Of a DNA stretch of 64,000 bases, positions 30,243 to 40,529 are shown one piece after another; positions within the stretch are counted from its first letter, which is position 1, and each line of letters begins with the position of its first letter. The notes beneath the pieces are model-generated. The model did not search any database. It was not told the origin of the DNA and worked only from the letters and a program-made list of their open reading frames with translations. A program made the translations under genes and the position numbers. Origin of the DNA: Symbiodinium kawagutii (lineage: Eukaryota > Sar > Dinophyceae > Suessiales > Symbiodiniaceae); the NCBI GenBank assembly GCA_009767595.1, contig VSDK01015254.1:250952-314951 (forward strand). Direction: 5' to 3'.

Positions 30243-33200
30243 CTAGCCCTGCCTGCACCGCTTCCGCTGTCTCAACACTGCCGTTTGGGCACCAGTCGCC
30301 GCCTTCTTCCGAATCTCAAAAGGAACACTGAAGATTCTAAGATCCTCTTCCCAAGGTTCAAAGTCAGAAAATGGCAGTTCAGGTAATCCACCCAGTTGAG
30401 TAGATACCTTTCGACTAAAGTGACTGGCTCCCACCGCAGTTGGTTCGAACTGTTGCAAAGCAGTAATGACAAGGTTCTGTTTAGAAAACGAAGGCCGCAA
30501 ATCAATTCCAGTGAGTCGAAGGTCATAACCAAGAGTAGTCAAACTCAAAACCTTGCCTCTTTTCAAAGAAGGTGTCATCAACTGAGGTACCAATGATTGA
30601 TAATGAGTAAAAATTTGTGACATCACCCAAGCCTGTTCACCCAAGCATGTGCCAATTTGTAGAGCTTCCTCCGTGGATCGTGGCTGTGTGACATATTGCT
30701 TACCATCAGACCTCGTGCGCAAAACAGGCAACCATTGGTTATGATGCAGCGCTACAGCTACACATATCTCAACCCAACTGATGCCCAATGGAACAGGTCC
30801 AGGTGTAGAAGTAGCCGCCTCCGGCCAGACACAATCACAAAGCCATTCCTGCAATGCCCAGAATACTTGTAGACCCCAAGCGCTACAGGAGAGCCAATCC
30901 TCGGTTACCTCCCGAGGACATGTCCAGTCTCCCGCAACGTATGTCTTCAATTGCTCAGCAAGATGAAGAGGTTCAAGACTATGTTCCTGAATCGTATCCT
31001 CATCAGTGACTGCCTTAGCACGCGCTTCATTGAGTCTCAACAAGTAGTGATAAAACTGTACCATTCTATGCACTTCATCCAAAAAGAGTTGCGCAAACGT
31101 TTCAAGTTCTCTCCCAATTTCCGGCAGCAAATGTTCATTGGTTTCAACTGCGAGCTTGTCCGCAGCTCTATTGCCCAGAGCCCAATAACACGGAAGAAGT
31201 CCCGAAACAGATGCACAGTCTTGATGTGCCTTGACCTTTCGAGTGACATGCGCTGGGGTTAACAGTTGTTGCAGCTGTAGCAAAAGATCAATGTCAGGAT
31301 GCAGCGGATCAATGTGCATCTGTGGATCACGATGCAACTTGTCAACCCACTGATGTGTATCCAAACTGTCTGTGTAAACACAGGCCTTGCTGAAATTCTG
31401 AAACACCCAAAGCACAGCCGTCAACTCTGCCCTATGTATACATTGTCTGCCTGGCAGTCGAGCCGCTGCCAATGGAACCAGTGTGTCTGGTTCTCTGCCT
31501 GTGGCTTGAAACATATCAGCCTGTCGACAGCGCATGGAATCCGTGACTGCCAAATCGCCTATGACTGCAAAGCTTGCATAACGCACCTGCGGAACTGCCG
31601 GGTGCTTGCAGCTGCCATCAGCGAAAAAGACTGGTGTGTCATGTCCATACAAGTTCTCTATGCGTTGCTTCGCCACTGGGTCCAGTTCTGGAGCTGGCAA
31701 AGCATTACGCAGTGTTTCAATCCAAGAGCTTTGACTCAAAACACGCAGCACAGGAAGATGTCCCTGAAAAGGAAAATGTTCTTCAATGTCATCAACAACG
31801 TCAGTAAACTCAGCCTTGACATGCTCAAAAGCAGGACAAGCAAATACTCGATGAAAACGATCTTCCACTGGAGCATTACACCAAGGGCAGTTCGGATTCG
31901 TGGACGGATCCCACTTCGATTTTTGCTCATAAGTCTGAAAACCTCCAGAGAGTTCACGCAGTAGAATGAGCTGTTGCGTAGAATCAAAATGTGCCAGCAC
32001 CTGTGCAGTTCCGGGTCCATCCATGGGAAGCATATACCCTACTCCCTTTCGTTCCGTGCAGTTCAAAAGCAAATGCTGTTGCCATTCGTGGTGAAGCAGG
32101 TTCTGCAAGTCACGCATGGATGAAGTACAAAGGTTGAGGGTTTCATCATTGCCTCCAAGAAAACGGCCCGTTCGATCACAGCTAAGTCCAAGTCTGGCCA
32201 AGGATTCTCTCAGAACGGAGGCTGGCCCATACACCTTATTGTTGGAAGAATGCCTGGAGACCAAGTAAAGAAAAGCATCACGCTCTCCCTCAGGTACTGT
32301 AGCCAAAAACCTTTTTGCTTGTTTCACTGTGGCAAGGACTGAATACAACAAAGGATCCAAAACATATGGCAGGGCATGTAGCAGTAGTGTACTATTCGCA
32401 CTGCGATGAAAACCACCCAAAATCGCATTGGCAATTTGTGTTCTCAAGCTATCAAGTTGAGTCACCGGTGGCAACACTAATTCAATCCCATAAAAGGCTG
32501 TAGGCAGCACTGAAGCTCTGATCATGTGGAGTTTGACTTCGTGACTCCATTGTTGTTTTTGAAGTCTTGCCAAACGTTGCTTAGCACGGCCAAAGCGGTC
32601 AGCCATGGCACCAAAAACTGCAGAGGACTTGTAAGTGATCTGGCAGCCTAAATCCTGTGCTCTCGTTCTCACTGTGAGATTGGTTTGACCAGTATATTGT
32701 TCAACCAGCTGCTGCAAATGACGCAAGCCAGTACCATCCGTAGACCAAAGCCAAGTCTTCAGCCAATCAACCTCAAGTCCCAAATAATCACAGATCTGAC
32801 AGGTAGCTCTAAGGGCTCCATCATGGCAGTTGGAAGGTCCCCAAAAGGACCAGTTGTCGGCATAGGCCGAGGCGGCCAGTTCAGACTCATAATGCTTCAG
32901 TAAGGTCACCCATGTGTGACAAACAACCACCATGGAAAGGACAGAAAAACCATCACCTTCTGGACAGCCTGTGGTGCTATAGGCAGTGCTGCTGCAATGA
33001 CCAGAGATATCCCAGTAACGCGAGAGTGCATTAAGAGACCCATACCACTTCTTCAAAAGATCCGGCGGGAAACCAAGGGTCTTGAACAGTTGCAAAAGTC
33101 TCTCTCTTCGAAGCAGATTAAAACACTTGCGCAAATCAAGTGTGACTCCTTGCAGTGATCTGCCCTCATGCCGCGCTTGTTCAAGAGCCCATTGTTGGCT

Positions 33201-35831
33201 GTAGATGGCCCTGAAAGCACCACGACCGGGTAATAATCCGGTCACTTCTCGGGGAACATATCTGTGAAAACGGTCAACCAAAGCTTGGCATGTCACTCTG
33301 GACCAGATTCTGTAGACACTGGATATGATAGTAATAGGACGTGAGTCAGCAGCTGTCAAGGATCCATCCTTTTTTGACAATGGCACTGTACGTGCCAGCA
33401 TAATCCATGGTGGAAAATGTTCAAGAGCCTGGACAACTTGGATCAACTGTTCAATCAAGGAATCAGTTAGCAAACGAAATTCAGCAAAGGTTACGCCATC
33501 GATACCCGGAGCACTGCGTGGATTGGTCTGTTGTATAGCTAAACGCCAGTTGCTAACAGTGTGCGGACATGTCCAATCATCCCAGCCTATTCGTGGCAAA
33601 ACATCCCACAAGATACGTCCAACAGGATCATGCTGGATATCATCAACAGCCTCAAAGGGAACTGGCTGCGGATCTCGCATCCAGAATTGATGCCAGTAAT
33701 CTGTCAACTGAGAAGCAACCTCGGCATGATCAGTGAAATGCACAGTCTGATGAACCATGCATTCTGTAGGCAATGTTAGGTCCTGTCGACCTGGAAGCGA
33801 TGCAACCACAATGGAATGTTCATCTTTCATCTGCATGCGCATGGCCTGAGAATTAACGAAAAGGGGAGCATCAGCAACGAACTCCATGGCACGATCAACA
33901 TACAGACGCCACTGCCCTGACCCTTCACAGGTAGCTATTGCAAGCTCTTCAAGCGGTTGAACTGTGGACCGAAAGCAAGGTTTACCAGGTCCCTTAATCT
34001 TTGCAAAAGCTTGTTTGGAGTGATTCGTGGACACATCAATTTTATGCTGCATACGTAGGATGTCCCTGCGATGTTTATGATCAAGTGCAGTTTGCGTGTC
34101 AACATGATACCTCAAATACTGTTTGAGGTCAAGCAACCAAACAAGGTCAGGCACCTTGGTGGGACATGGGCCCAGTTCAGGTATCTGTTGAACCCAGGCA
34201 TAAAAGTCAAGGCCCAAGATTCGATGGCGACATATGGCATCCCACTCTTGCTGCAGTTGCACAAGTTTTCGCTCTGCAACCGGTTCATCAGTGGGCAACT
34301 TGGTCATCCGTTGGCAAAGTGATTCCACTCTGCGGAATTGGCAAAACAATTTGCGACTCTGAAAAGAGATTGGTTCCAAGCTAGGCATGTAGTTGCCATG
34401 TCGTGAGGTCTTCACTAGTGGCAACACCGGTCTCTGCACTAACTTAGCAGGTTGGCATCTACCTCTGCATCTCCGTGGCAAGCTGGTCGGCAACTCTAGC
34501 TCTGGTTTACATTGACTATCATGTCTCAAAGCTTCATCGACGATGGCTTCATATCTTTGCCCCCAATCAGTGGGAGAGGAAACATCGTGATTGTGTGGCA
34601 TACGTTGCTGTGCTTGCAGAAGATCCTCAGCTTGCAGTCCATACTTAATCCAAGACTCCGGAAATGCATACTTTGGAACAGTGACCAAATCAGAGGGTAC
34701 CTGAATATCAAAGAGCACAGGAGAATGTGTATCAAAGAGACCTTCCTTATTTACACGGATATTATTCACTCGTTGGGCAATCAACGGATGCAGAAAACCG
34801 TTGTCAGGTCTTGTGGCTTCTTTACACGTAAAAGGCATGGGATAGCCCTCTTGCTGTTCATGTAGCTTATCCAAGGTAACATAACCTAAGCTGCGCAGTT
34901 GTTCAAACGCTTGCAGTTCTTCAAGTGGAAGATTGAAGTCACCTAGATACATAGCTGGGATAGGCAACACCTCTGTGAGTTCCATTGCCTGTTGAAAAAG
35001 CTGGTCATTGTGAAGCTTGTGTTGCGCCCAATTGGACGGAAAGCCATAGACTACCACAACTTGAATCCACATTACACCGAGTCTAAGGACTACATGTAGC
35101 AGCCTGGAACTATCTCTCCAGTCCAATGCTTGTTGCAGTGAAGGTTGTCTTGAAGGCAAACAGGTATGTAAAGAAACTCCCATGGACTTGCCTCGCTCAC
35201 TGGCTTCATCATCTCGTTTGAATTGACGTGGTGGTGCTGGTGAAGACCAATGACTGTTCAGTTTGAATTTCCTGACAAACCTCGTGAAAGTCGTTTGCAC
35301 TCCTTCAGTAGCAGAATTCTCAGAAAGACAAAGCATGGCAATGCTATGTTTGCGTATGAAGTACTCAAAACGCTCATGTTTATTCGGCAGTGAAGTTGGG
35401 TTGACAATGGCACAAGTGATCCTGGCTGCTTGTGCCGGTCCAGGATTTGCTGCTTCTCCAATTCGGCATGATTGAAGTGGATGGCATGGGTGATCTTGAA
35501 CGAATGATATGCAAACATGAAAAATGAAAAGCAATGTTAGACAATGATTCACATCAACAACAGAACGAAAAAGGGGTCCACGAATGACTGAAAAATCAAT
35601 GCGGCTCATGATGGCAAAAAGTTGCAGTACACTGCGGAACAAAATATGCAAAAACCATCGAATTGCAGTGCCCAAGGGAACCGGGCCAACACCCTGAAGA
35701 GTTGCTTTGCTCTCCTGAGTATTCGTGTATTGCGCCAACTTAGCATGCCTATCAGCAAGAGAGTCAAAAGGCCCCTCAACAACTCCTTGATGACGTGGAA
35801 TGCATGGCGAACCCCTAGGCCGCTGTGTCAC
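30243..35831 (-). CDS. LINE ORF2: APE endonuclease, reverse transcriptase, RNase H
   Basis: A 1862-residue frame. The first codon is GTG, and no ATG occurs before residue 75 (MSRIDF), so normal initiation is doubtful. Order: a hydrophobic stretch (about 93-110); a GEAANPGP motif (125-132) resembling a 2A ribosome-skipping end; an AP-type endonuclease (SENSATEG, GDFN with D298 and N300, then DTHSP); a reverse transcriptase with motif A LDLRKCF (D899) and YADN in place of the usual Y/FADD (D992, N993); then RNase H with FADGSC (D1405), AEL, TDS and GNRAAD. About 300 C-terminal residues are unassigned. These activities nick target DNA and copy the element RNA. It lies in the same frame as ORF1, after a single TGA. 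Confidence 0.9.
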   Translation of the reverse strand: MTQRPRGSPCIPRHQGVVEGPFDSLADRHAKLAQYTNTQESKATLQGVGPVPLGTAIRWFLHILFRSVLQLFAIMSRIDFSVIRGPLFRSVVDVNHCLTLLFIFHVCISFVQDHPCHPLQSCRIGEAANPGPAQAARITCAIVNPTSLPNKHERFEYFIRKHSIAMLCLSENSATEGVQTTFTRFVRKFKLNSHWSSPAPPRQFKRDDEASERGKSMGVSLHTCLPSRQPSLQQALDWRDSSRLLHVVLRLGVMWIQVVVVYGFPSNWAQHKLHNDQLFQQAMELTEVLPIPAMYLGDFNLPLEELQAFEQLRSLGYVTLDKLHEQQEGYPMPFTCKEATRPDNGFLHPLIAQRVNNIRVNKEGLFDTHSPVLFDIQVPSDLVTVPKYAFPESWIKYGLQAEDLLQAQQRMPHNHDVSSPTDWGQRYEAIVDEALRHDSQCKPELELPTSLPRRCRGRCQPAKLVQRPVLPLVKTSRHGNYMPSLEPISFQSRKLFCQFRRVESLCQRMTKLPTDEPVAERKLVQLQQEWDAICRHRILGLDFYAWVQQIPELGPCPTKVPDLVWLLDLKQYLRYHVDTQTALDHKHRRDILRMQHKIDVSTNHSKQAFAKIKGPGKPCFRSTVQPLEELAIATCEGSGQWRLYVDRAMEFVADAPLFVNSQAMRMQMKDEHSIVVASLPGRQDLTLPTECMVHQTVHFTDHAEVASQLTDYWHQFWMRDPQPVPFEAVDDIQHDPVGRILWDVLPRIGWDDWTCPHTVSNWRLAIQQTNPRSAPGIDGVTFAEFRLLTDSLIEQLIQVVQALEHFPPWIMLARTVPLSKKDGSLTAADSRPITIISSVYRIWSRVTCQALVDRFHRYVPREVTGLLPGRGAFRAIYSQQWALEQARHEGRSLQGVTLDLRKCFNLLRRERLLQLFKTLGFPPDLLKKWYGSLNALSRYWDISGHCSSTAYSTTGCPEGDGFSVLSMVVVCHTWVTLLKHYESELAASAYADNWSFWGPSNCHDGALRATCQICDYLGLEVDWLKTWLWSTDGTGLRHLQQLVEQYTGQTNLTVRTRAQDLGCQITYKSSAVFGAMADRFGRAKQRLARLQKQQWSHEVKLHMIRASVLPTAFYGIELVLPPVTQLDSLRTQIANAILGGFHRSANSTLLLHALPYVLDPLLYSVLATVKQAKRFLATVPEGERDAFLYLVSRHSSNNKVYGPASVLRESLARLGLSCDRTGRFLGGNDETLNLCTSSMRDLQNLLHHEWQQHLLLNCTERKGVGYMLPMDGPGTAQVLAHFDSTQQLILLRELSGGFQTYEQKSKWDPSTNPNCPWCNAPVEDRFHRVFACPAFEHVKAEFTDVVDDIEEHFPFQGHLPVLRVLSQSSWIETLRNALPAPELDPVAKQRIENLYGHDTPVFFADGSCKHPAVPQVRYASFAVIGDLAVTDSMRCRQADMFQATGREPDTLVPLAAARLPGRQCIHRAELTAVLWVFQNFSKACVYTDSLDTHQWVDKLHRDPQMHIDPLHPDIDLLLQLQQLLTPAHVTRKVKAHQDCASVSGLLPCYWALGNRAADKLAVETNEHLLPEIGRELETFAQLFLDEVHRMVQFYHYLLRLNEARAKAVTDEDTIQEHSLEPLHLAEQLKTYVAGDWTCPREVTEDWLSCSAWGLQVFWALQEWLCDCVWPEAATSTPGPVPLGISWVEICVAVALHHNQWLPVLRTRSDGKQYVTQPRSTEEALQIGTCLGEQAWVMSQIFTHYQSLVPQLMTPSLKRGKVLSLTTLGYDLRLTGIDLRPSFSKQNLVITALQQFEPTAVGASHFSRKVSTQLGGLPELPFSDFEPWEEDLRIFSVPFEIRKKAATGAQTAVLRQRKRCRQG

Positions 35832-35840
35832 CTGTCAATG
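35829..35840 (-). promoter_or_regulatory. In-frame TGA between LINE ORF1 and ORF2
   Basis: On the minus strand ORF1 ends CCA CAT TGA CAG GTG ACA, and the ORF2 frame continues unchanged after the stop. The two ORFs are therefore one reading frame of about 3,430 codons with a single TGA at 35835-35837. It may be a recoding (readthrough) or reinitiation site, or a nonsense mutation in this copy. Confidence 0.8.
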
Positions 35841-38800
35841 TGGTGACATCTCCTCATCTTCTCCAGCTTGCAGATTGCGTTTTGGTGTCGGCCTTGCAAG
35901 CAATAACTGCTTCAGATCATCCAACGTGCTGTTAAGCTGTGTGGATTGCTGGGCAATAGCACCCTTGAAACTCTGCTCAAGATCCGTTCGAACCTGGCCA
36001 ATGGCTTGATGCAGTTGTTTTTCATTTTGCTCCACCTTGGTAAAACCTCGCTCTGTTTCAGCACGAAGTTGAACTTGATCTTTCTGAAGCTGTTCAATCA
36101 CCTGTTCAATCTTTGAGAACTTTTCATCATGGCTTTGAAACCTGGTTTCAATTGGACCCTGGAGGGATCTCTGTTGACCTGCTGGAGCCGCATGTCTCTG
36201 CGCAGCGGCTGGTGCCCATGGATCAATCAGCGGGTCGGCTCCCTTGGAAGCAGCATTGCTTGAGACAGCTGTCGGGGATGGTCGTGGTCCTGCCAAAATT
36301 GGGCTGGTCTCCTGAACCCCTCTTGGAGGCACCAATTTGATCAGAACTGGATTTGCATTGAAAGTATGTATTCCCTCCGGAGGATAGCAATCACTTCCCA
36401 GCAACCAGCTACGCGGTCCCAGTGCCTTCACCGCTCTGAAGGTCCAGTTGAGAACCTTTCCCCATGCCAACAGCATTTCAGAAGTACACCCAAATGGCAA
36501 TGGTTCAACTCTGAAGAGGTGACGTATGTGGACGTCAACCGGCATTTCCTTGTCTCCATGGATCACCGACCAAGCTTTCTGGAAATCCTGTGCATGGTAG
36601 CGTAGGCCCCAAGAATTTTGGTTGCGAACCAACCCGGCACATGCTTCTGTTTGCGTAGCCAGGGAGTGAAGCCTGGCTCTGTCCCCTTCAACCCATATGA
36701 CTCTCCAAGTGGGTGTGACCCTTCCATCATTTCCCTTGGGAGTCGCATACACCTTGCAGAAGCCAGTGTTTCGCAGAAATTCACTCACCTTAGCCTGTTG
36801 CACTGCCACATGTACTTGGATCGAAACAGCATGCAAATTCGTGCTGCGATGTTTTTGGGCACTCCGAATGGATCTTCCCCACATGGCTTCAATCATCTTG
36901 TCCATGGAATGTCCCATCAACTGCTGCTTCAAGAATGGGAACGTATGGTCCAATGCACGAGTCCATTCTGACTCACTCCAATCATCCTTCCACAATGTGA
37001 GTGCAAGGGTCTGACAACTCTTCTCATCAACCTGCTTGGCATTGGAAATAGGCCTAATCTGCTTAGCACCCAAGTGGCAGAGCGTGGCAGCGATGATCAC
37101 AGGACGTTGATTCTGATCTGTGCATGGCAGGCTACAACACATGGTTTCAAGCTTGGTGGGAAGTTCATGGTGTCCCACGATTGCAATGGTCAACTCATCC
37201 TTGGACAAAAGGCGTTCCTCTTTGATCCAATGCATTGCCTGCTGGTAGCTAAGCAAAGCAATTCCCGTTTGGTGTGCTGCAATTTCAGGTATCTGGTTGG
37301 GTGTAGAACCATCTTCATTTCGCAAGTATGAAACCTCAATCTGGTAGTGCTGTGGATTGGGCTGAACGACCATGCGTTTTCTGTCTCGAACTTGAGACCC
37401 TTTACCACTGACCTTGGATGCATCCTGTACCACACGATCAGGAATGGCGATGGAAGTATTCTTACATGTTTGCAAGATCTGCTCAAGCCGTGCATGTCCT
37501 GGTGGCATCGCAACAATTTGGGAGAGATGTTTGGTGCCTGTGGCTTTCAACAAGGATTCCACTGTCTCTCCTGTCCATTCAAAGGGAAAACCATGCTCTA
37601 AGAGTGTTGCGGCAATGGCATTTTTTACATGCACCCTCAGATTGTCCTTGGAGCCTGTCCCTCCTGCTGTACCAAACTCAACATGTAGGATCACCGGCTC
37701 AGAGCTGGAAGGCCGCATCAGCTCAGCCAGTGGCACAGCATATCTGACTCGTCCTTGACAAATCAAACGCACCTGTTGATCTCCCTTGAAAGGTGTGAAA
37801 ACCGCATCCAACAATGCAAGCAGGATTTCAACTGTGATCTGTTGTTCACAATTGCCCTTCCAAAGAATGCGTGCCTGCCATTTGATGAGTACAGGAATTC
37901 CGCCTTCAACATGTATAGCATCCAGAATGCGTCTGGCAGCTGTGATTTGCAAACACTCCTTCATAATCTCACAGGGAATGAGAAAGGTGTCAGTCTTCGC
38001 TTTGAATGATAGAGTCACCGCCCCCTCCATGCTGAGCTCAGTGCATTCTTGTTGCAACATAGCCATGGTATCTTCATGCATGCAGCCTTTCCAAAGCTGT
38101 TTGATCACTTCAACTGCTACCGGCTCTCCTTGGATTCGAATGATCACACAAGCATTGGTACTATCCCAGACCGCTCCAACATTGGTTTGCTGCGCAGCAG
38201 CAAGCAGAAAGAAGGGTAGGGTATGCAGAGCCACGTGCTGAATGGGTTCACCAAAGAAGGCAACATTCATGCGAAGAACAGGAGTATCGGCAACACCCCC
38301 AAATTGGTCAAACCATTCACAATCGCCCAAACCTTGGAGGAACATGGCAGCTTCATCTGAGAGCGATCTGGTAGTATCCAGTGCAGCCACAATCATCACA
38401 TCATCGTGAATAACCGTGATCAACCCAAAGGACAAACCAGTTTGTGTCAGCCATGGTGCATTGTACACATTGATAGCATTGTCTGCATCAAACATGAATG
38501 AGATGCCATGCTCATTTTCTGCCAGATTGCGTGCTGACAGAGGCAACTGAAAAAGCTCACAAAGTGCTGGAACGTTGATGCCTGAGGTCACCCACAGGAA
38601 TAGGTGTCCTTGCTGCAAGTTCATCTGTGCTTTGAGGACCGGATTGAACGCAACAGTGGCAGTGATGTCAAGTTCCATGTCTGCATCTGCGGTGACTTGT
38701 GAGGTCATCACCTCAGTAGATTCTGGGCTCTTCCAGTCACGGTAGGTTTGAAGACCTTTCTTTGGCGTCCATACCCAACAAGGTGGGAGTGATCCTTGTT

Positions 38801-40529
38801 GAAAAGCTTGACACAGGTTCTGCATGTGATCAAGCATGACATTGTAATCATGTTGCTGTGTCATGGAAACGATGCGAGGATCAATGTACAAGGAACCAAT
38901 GGAGTGCGAAAGTTCCAATAGGTGCCTAGCATGTAACCTTTCCGTGAACAGAAAACGAAAAAGGCGGTCCACATCTAGATCCTCAATGTGCACAAAGCAG
39001 TTGATGGCATTGCTCAACATCAAAAGGGAATGTGGTACACATATGCAGTTGCCAACTTGTGCCCATCCCTCAATCAGGTCACTTGGCACAAAATGCTTCT
39101 CATGACAAAGGTGAATCATGCTGATTTCCAGTGGATGATAATGCCGTGTGGTCGCATGTGAATCGTCCCCGGAAAAACAAAGGAAGTGTGCAAGATAGCC
39201 CTTTTCCTGCAAGGTCCTTGGGGCCATCTTGTGTTGACTTCCATACTTGGCCATGAAAGTATTCGCAACATGTGTGGGTTCAGCACATCGTGATGCCAGG
39301 ATTTGCATCTGTGTGGCTCCCCGAAGCCTGGACTTGTTGAATGACGGCACAAGATCAAAAGATGATGCCATGGTAATGATTTCTTCACTCAACCGAAGTG
39401 CACGAAGATCAATCTGATCATCTCCAATGATGGCTTCAATCAAAGCTGGTGTCATCTGAGGAACCGAAGGCCACAACTGCATTTGTTGGAATTCAGTGTG
39501 TTCATCATGGATTCTTGTGGCAAGTCCTAGCCAACGTTTTCGGTGGGCTCCTCCGAAAACTGAAGCATCAAGGATTCGATACCATCTGAGTCTATATCCT
39601 ACATGGCGAAAGCAGTCCAGGACCAGCTGCTTCTGTTCATGCGAGGCAAATCCGTTGACTTGTTCTACTACAACTACATGTGGTCTCAAAATGCGAAGTA
39701 GCAGAATGCCATGTGGTAATAGCAATCCTTCCGATGAAAACAGTCCAGCCCCAGAAGATGCTCCGCTCCATGGGGGACAGGGAGCAGATATTGTCAAGAT
39801 ATCAACATTCCAGTGTGTCATGGCCTCCCACCACCCAGTGCTGGTGACATCTGCCAAAAGGATCATGTTTTCATCGGTTCCCAGAAAGGCATCATAGGGT
39901 AAACGCTTCGTGCCATCAAGAATGGTACATGGATGATTCATCGTGAAGGACTTGATGGCAGCAAAATCAACATCCATAGAGACAAATTGCATGGGCAGAT
40001 CATGATTCTTTGCAATGATTTCTCCTGCTGCTTTCCATCCACCAAATCCTCCCGCAAAAGTCTCAAAAATGTGCAAACATGGATTGGGAGAAGTCTTGAC
40101 CGGCAGAAAAAGGCTTTCAGAGTCAAATAGGTAGTCCGTTTGATCAACTCGCCATTCATGGAAAACATTCTTGAGATTCCAGAGCAAAGCTTGCTTTGGA
40201 AGCGTGGGGATTTCTCCAAAGCCTTCCCATGCAATCATGAGCTCATCCTTGCCTATCTTGACATCCGAGGCCGTTGGAAAAATACCCCTGACAAACTGTT
40301 GTGTGCTTCCCCCTTCAGGACGCAGCACTGTCCCTTTCAAAATCACATGTCCCTCATCCCTTGTCATGGAAAGGTCAATCAACATGATGTGTTCTCTGTT
40401 CGCAGATGGATTCTCCGAGTTGGATTCTTTGGTCAAACCAGCGATATCAAAATCACGCAGAATCTGCTGCAAAGGATGGCAAACCGAGATAGATGTCATG
40501 GCTTCGTTCGTGCCCGAGGCAATGGACAA
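35835..40529 (-). CDS. LINE ORF1 with C5 DNA methyltransferase and coiled coil
   Basis: Residue 1 is counted at 40529, a TTG codon; the first ATG is residue 11, and the frame stays open to the element edge at 40565, so the N-terminus is probably missing. Residues about 152-500 form a C5 cytosine methyltransferase: motif I FAGGFGG (158-164), catalytic motif IV APCPPWS with C251, motif VI VEQVNG with E289 (EQV in place of ENV), motif VIII HRKRW (329-333), and motif X QVGN at 491. The middle is unassigned. The C-terminus has a Pro/Ala-rich linker (DPLIDPWAPAAAQ) and a long coiled coil (about 1440-1535), as in LINE ORF1 RNA-binding proteins. It probably binds element RNA and may methylate CG sites on element or host DNA. 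Confidence 0.88.
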   Translation of the reverse strand: MSIASGTNEAMTSISVCHPLQQILRDFDIAGLTKESNSENPSANREHIMLIDLSMTRDEGHVILKGTVLRPEGGSTQQFVRGIFPTASDVKIGKDELMIAWEGFGEIPTLPKQALLWNLKNVFHEWRVDQTDYLFDSESLFLPVKTSPNPCLHIFETFAGGFGGWKAAGEIIAKNHDLPMQFVSMDVDFAAIKSFTMNHPCTILDGTKRLPYDAFLGTDENMILLADVTSTGWWEAMTHWNVDILTISAPCPPWSGASSGAGLFSSEGLLLPHGILLLRILRPHVVVVEQVNGFASHEQKQLVLDCFRHVGYRLRWYRILDASVFGGAHRKRWLGLATRIHDEHTEFQQMQLWPSVPQMTPALIEAIIGDDQIDLRALRLSEEIITMASSFDLVPSFNKSRLRGATQMQILASRCAEPTHVANTFMAKYGSQHKMAPRTLQEKGYLAHFLCFSGDDSHATTRHYHPLEISMIHLCHEKHFVPSDLIEGWAQVGNCICVPHSLLMLSNAINCFVHIEDLDVDRLFRFLFTERLHARHLLELSHSIGSLYIDPRIVSMTQQHDYNVMLDHMQNLCQAFQQGSLPPCWVWTPKKGLQTYRDWKSPESTEVMTSQVTADADMELDITATVAFNPVLKAQMNLQQGHLFLWVTSGINVPALCELFQLPLSARNLAENEHGISFMFDADNAINVYNAPWLTQTGLSFGLITVIHDDVMIVAALDTTRSLSDEAAMFLQGLGDCEWFDQFGGVADTPVLRMNVAFFGEPIQHVALHTLPFFLLAAAQQTNVGAVWDSTNACVIIRIQGEPVAVEVIKQLWKGCMHEDTMAMLQQECTELSMEGAVTLSFKAKTDTFLIPCEIMKECLQITAARRILDAIHVEGGIPVLIKWQARILWKGNCEQQITVEILLALLDAVFTPFKGDQQVRLICQGRVRYAVPLAELMRPSSSEPVILHVEFGTAGGTGSKDNLRVHVKNAIAATLLEHGFPFEWTGETVESLLKATGTKHLSQIVAMPPGHARLEQILQTCKNTSIAIPDRVVQDASKVSGKGSQVRDRKRMVVQPNPQHYQIEVSYLRNEDGSTPNQIPEIAAHQTGIALLSYQQAMHWIKEERLLSKDELTIAIVGHHELPTKLETMCCSLPCTDQNQRPVIIAATLCHLGAKQIRPISNAKQVDEKSCQTLALTLWKDDWSESEWTRALDHTFPFLKQQLMGHSMDKMIEAMWGRSIRSAQKHRSTNLHAVSIQVHVAVQQAKVSEFLRNTGFCKVYATPKGNDGRVTPTWRVIWVEGDRARLHSLATQTEACAGLVRNQNSWGLRYHAQDFQKAWSVIHGDKEMPVDVHIRHLFRVEPLPFGCTSEMLLAWGKVLNWTFRAVKALGPRSWLLGSDCYPPEGIHTFNANPVLIKLVPPRGVQETSPILAGPRPSPTAVSSNAASKGADPLIDPWAPAAAQRHAAPAGQQRSLQGPIETRFQSHDEKFSKIEQVIEQLQKDQVQLRAETERGFTKVEQNEKQLHQAIGQVRTDLEQSFKGAIAQQSTQLNSTLDDLKQLLLARPTPKRNLQAGEDEEMSPH

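Noticed and set aside
31299..31964. 221-codon plus-strand open frame and other long plus-strand frames inside the LINE
   Set aside because: Antisense shadows of the LINE ORF2, which has recognisable RNase H and reverse transcriptase motifs.
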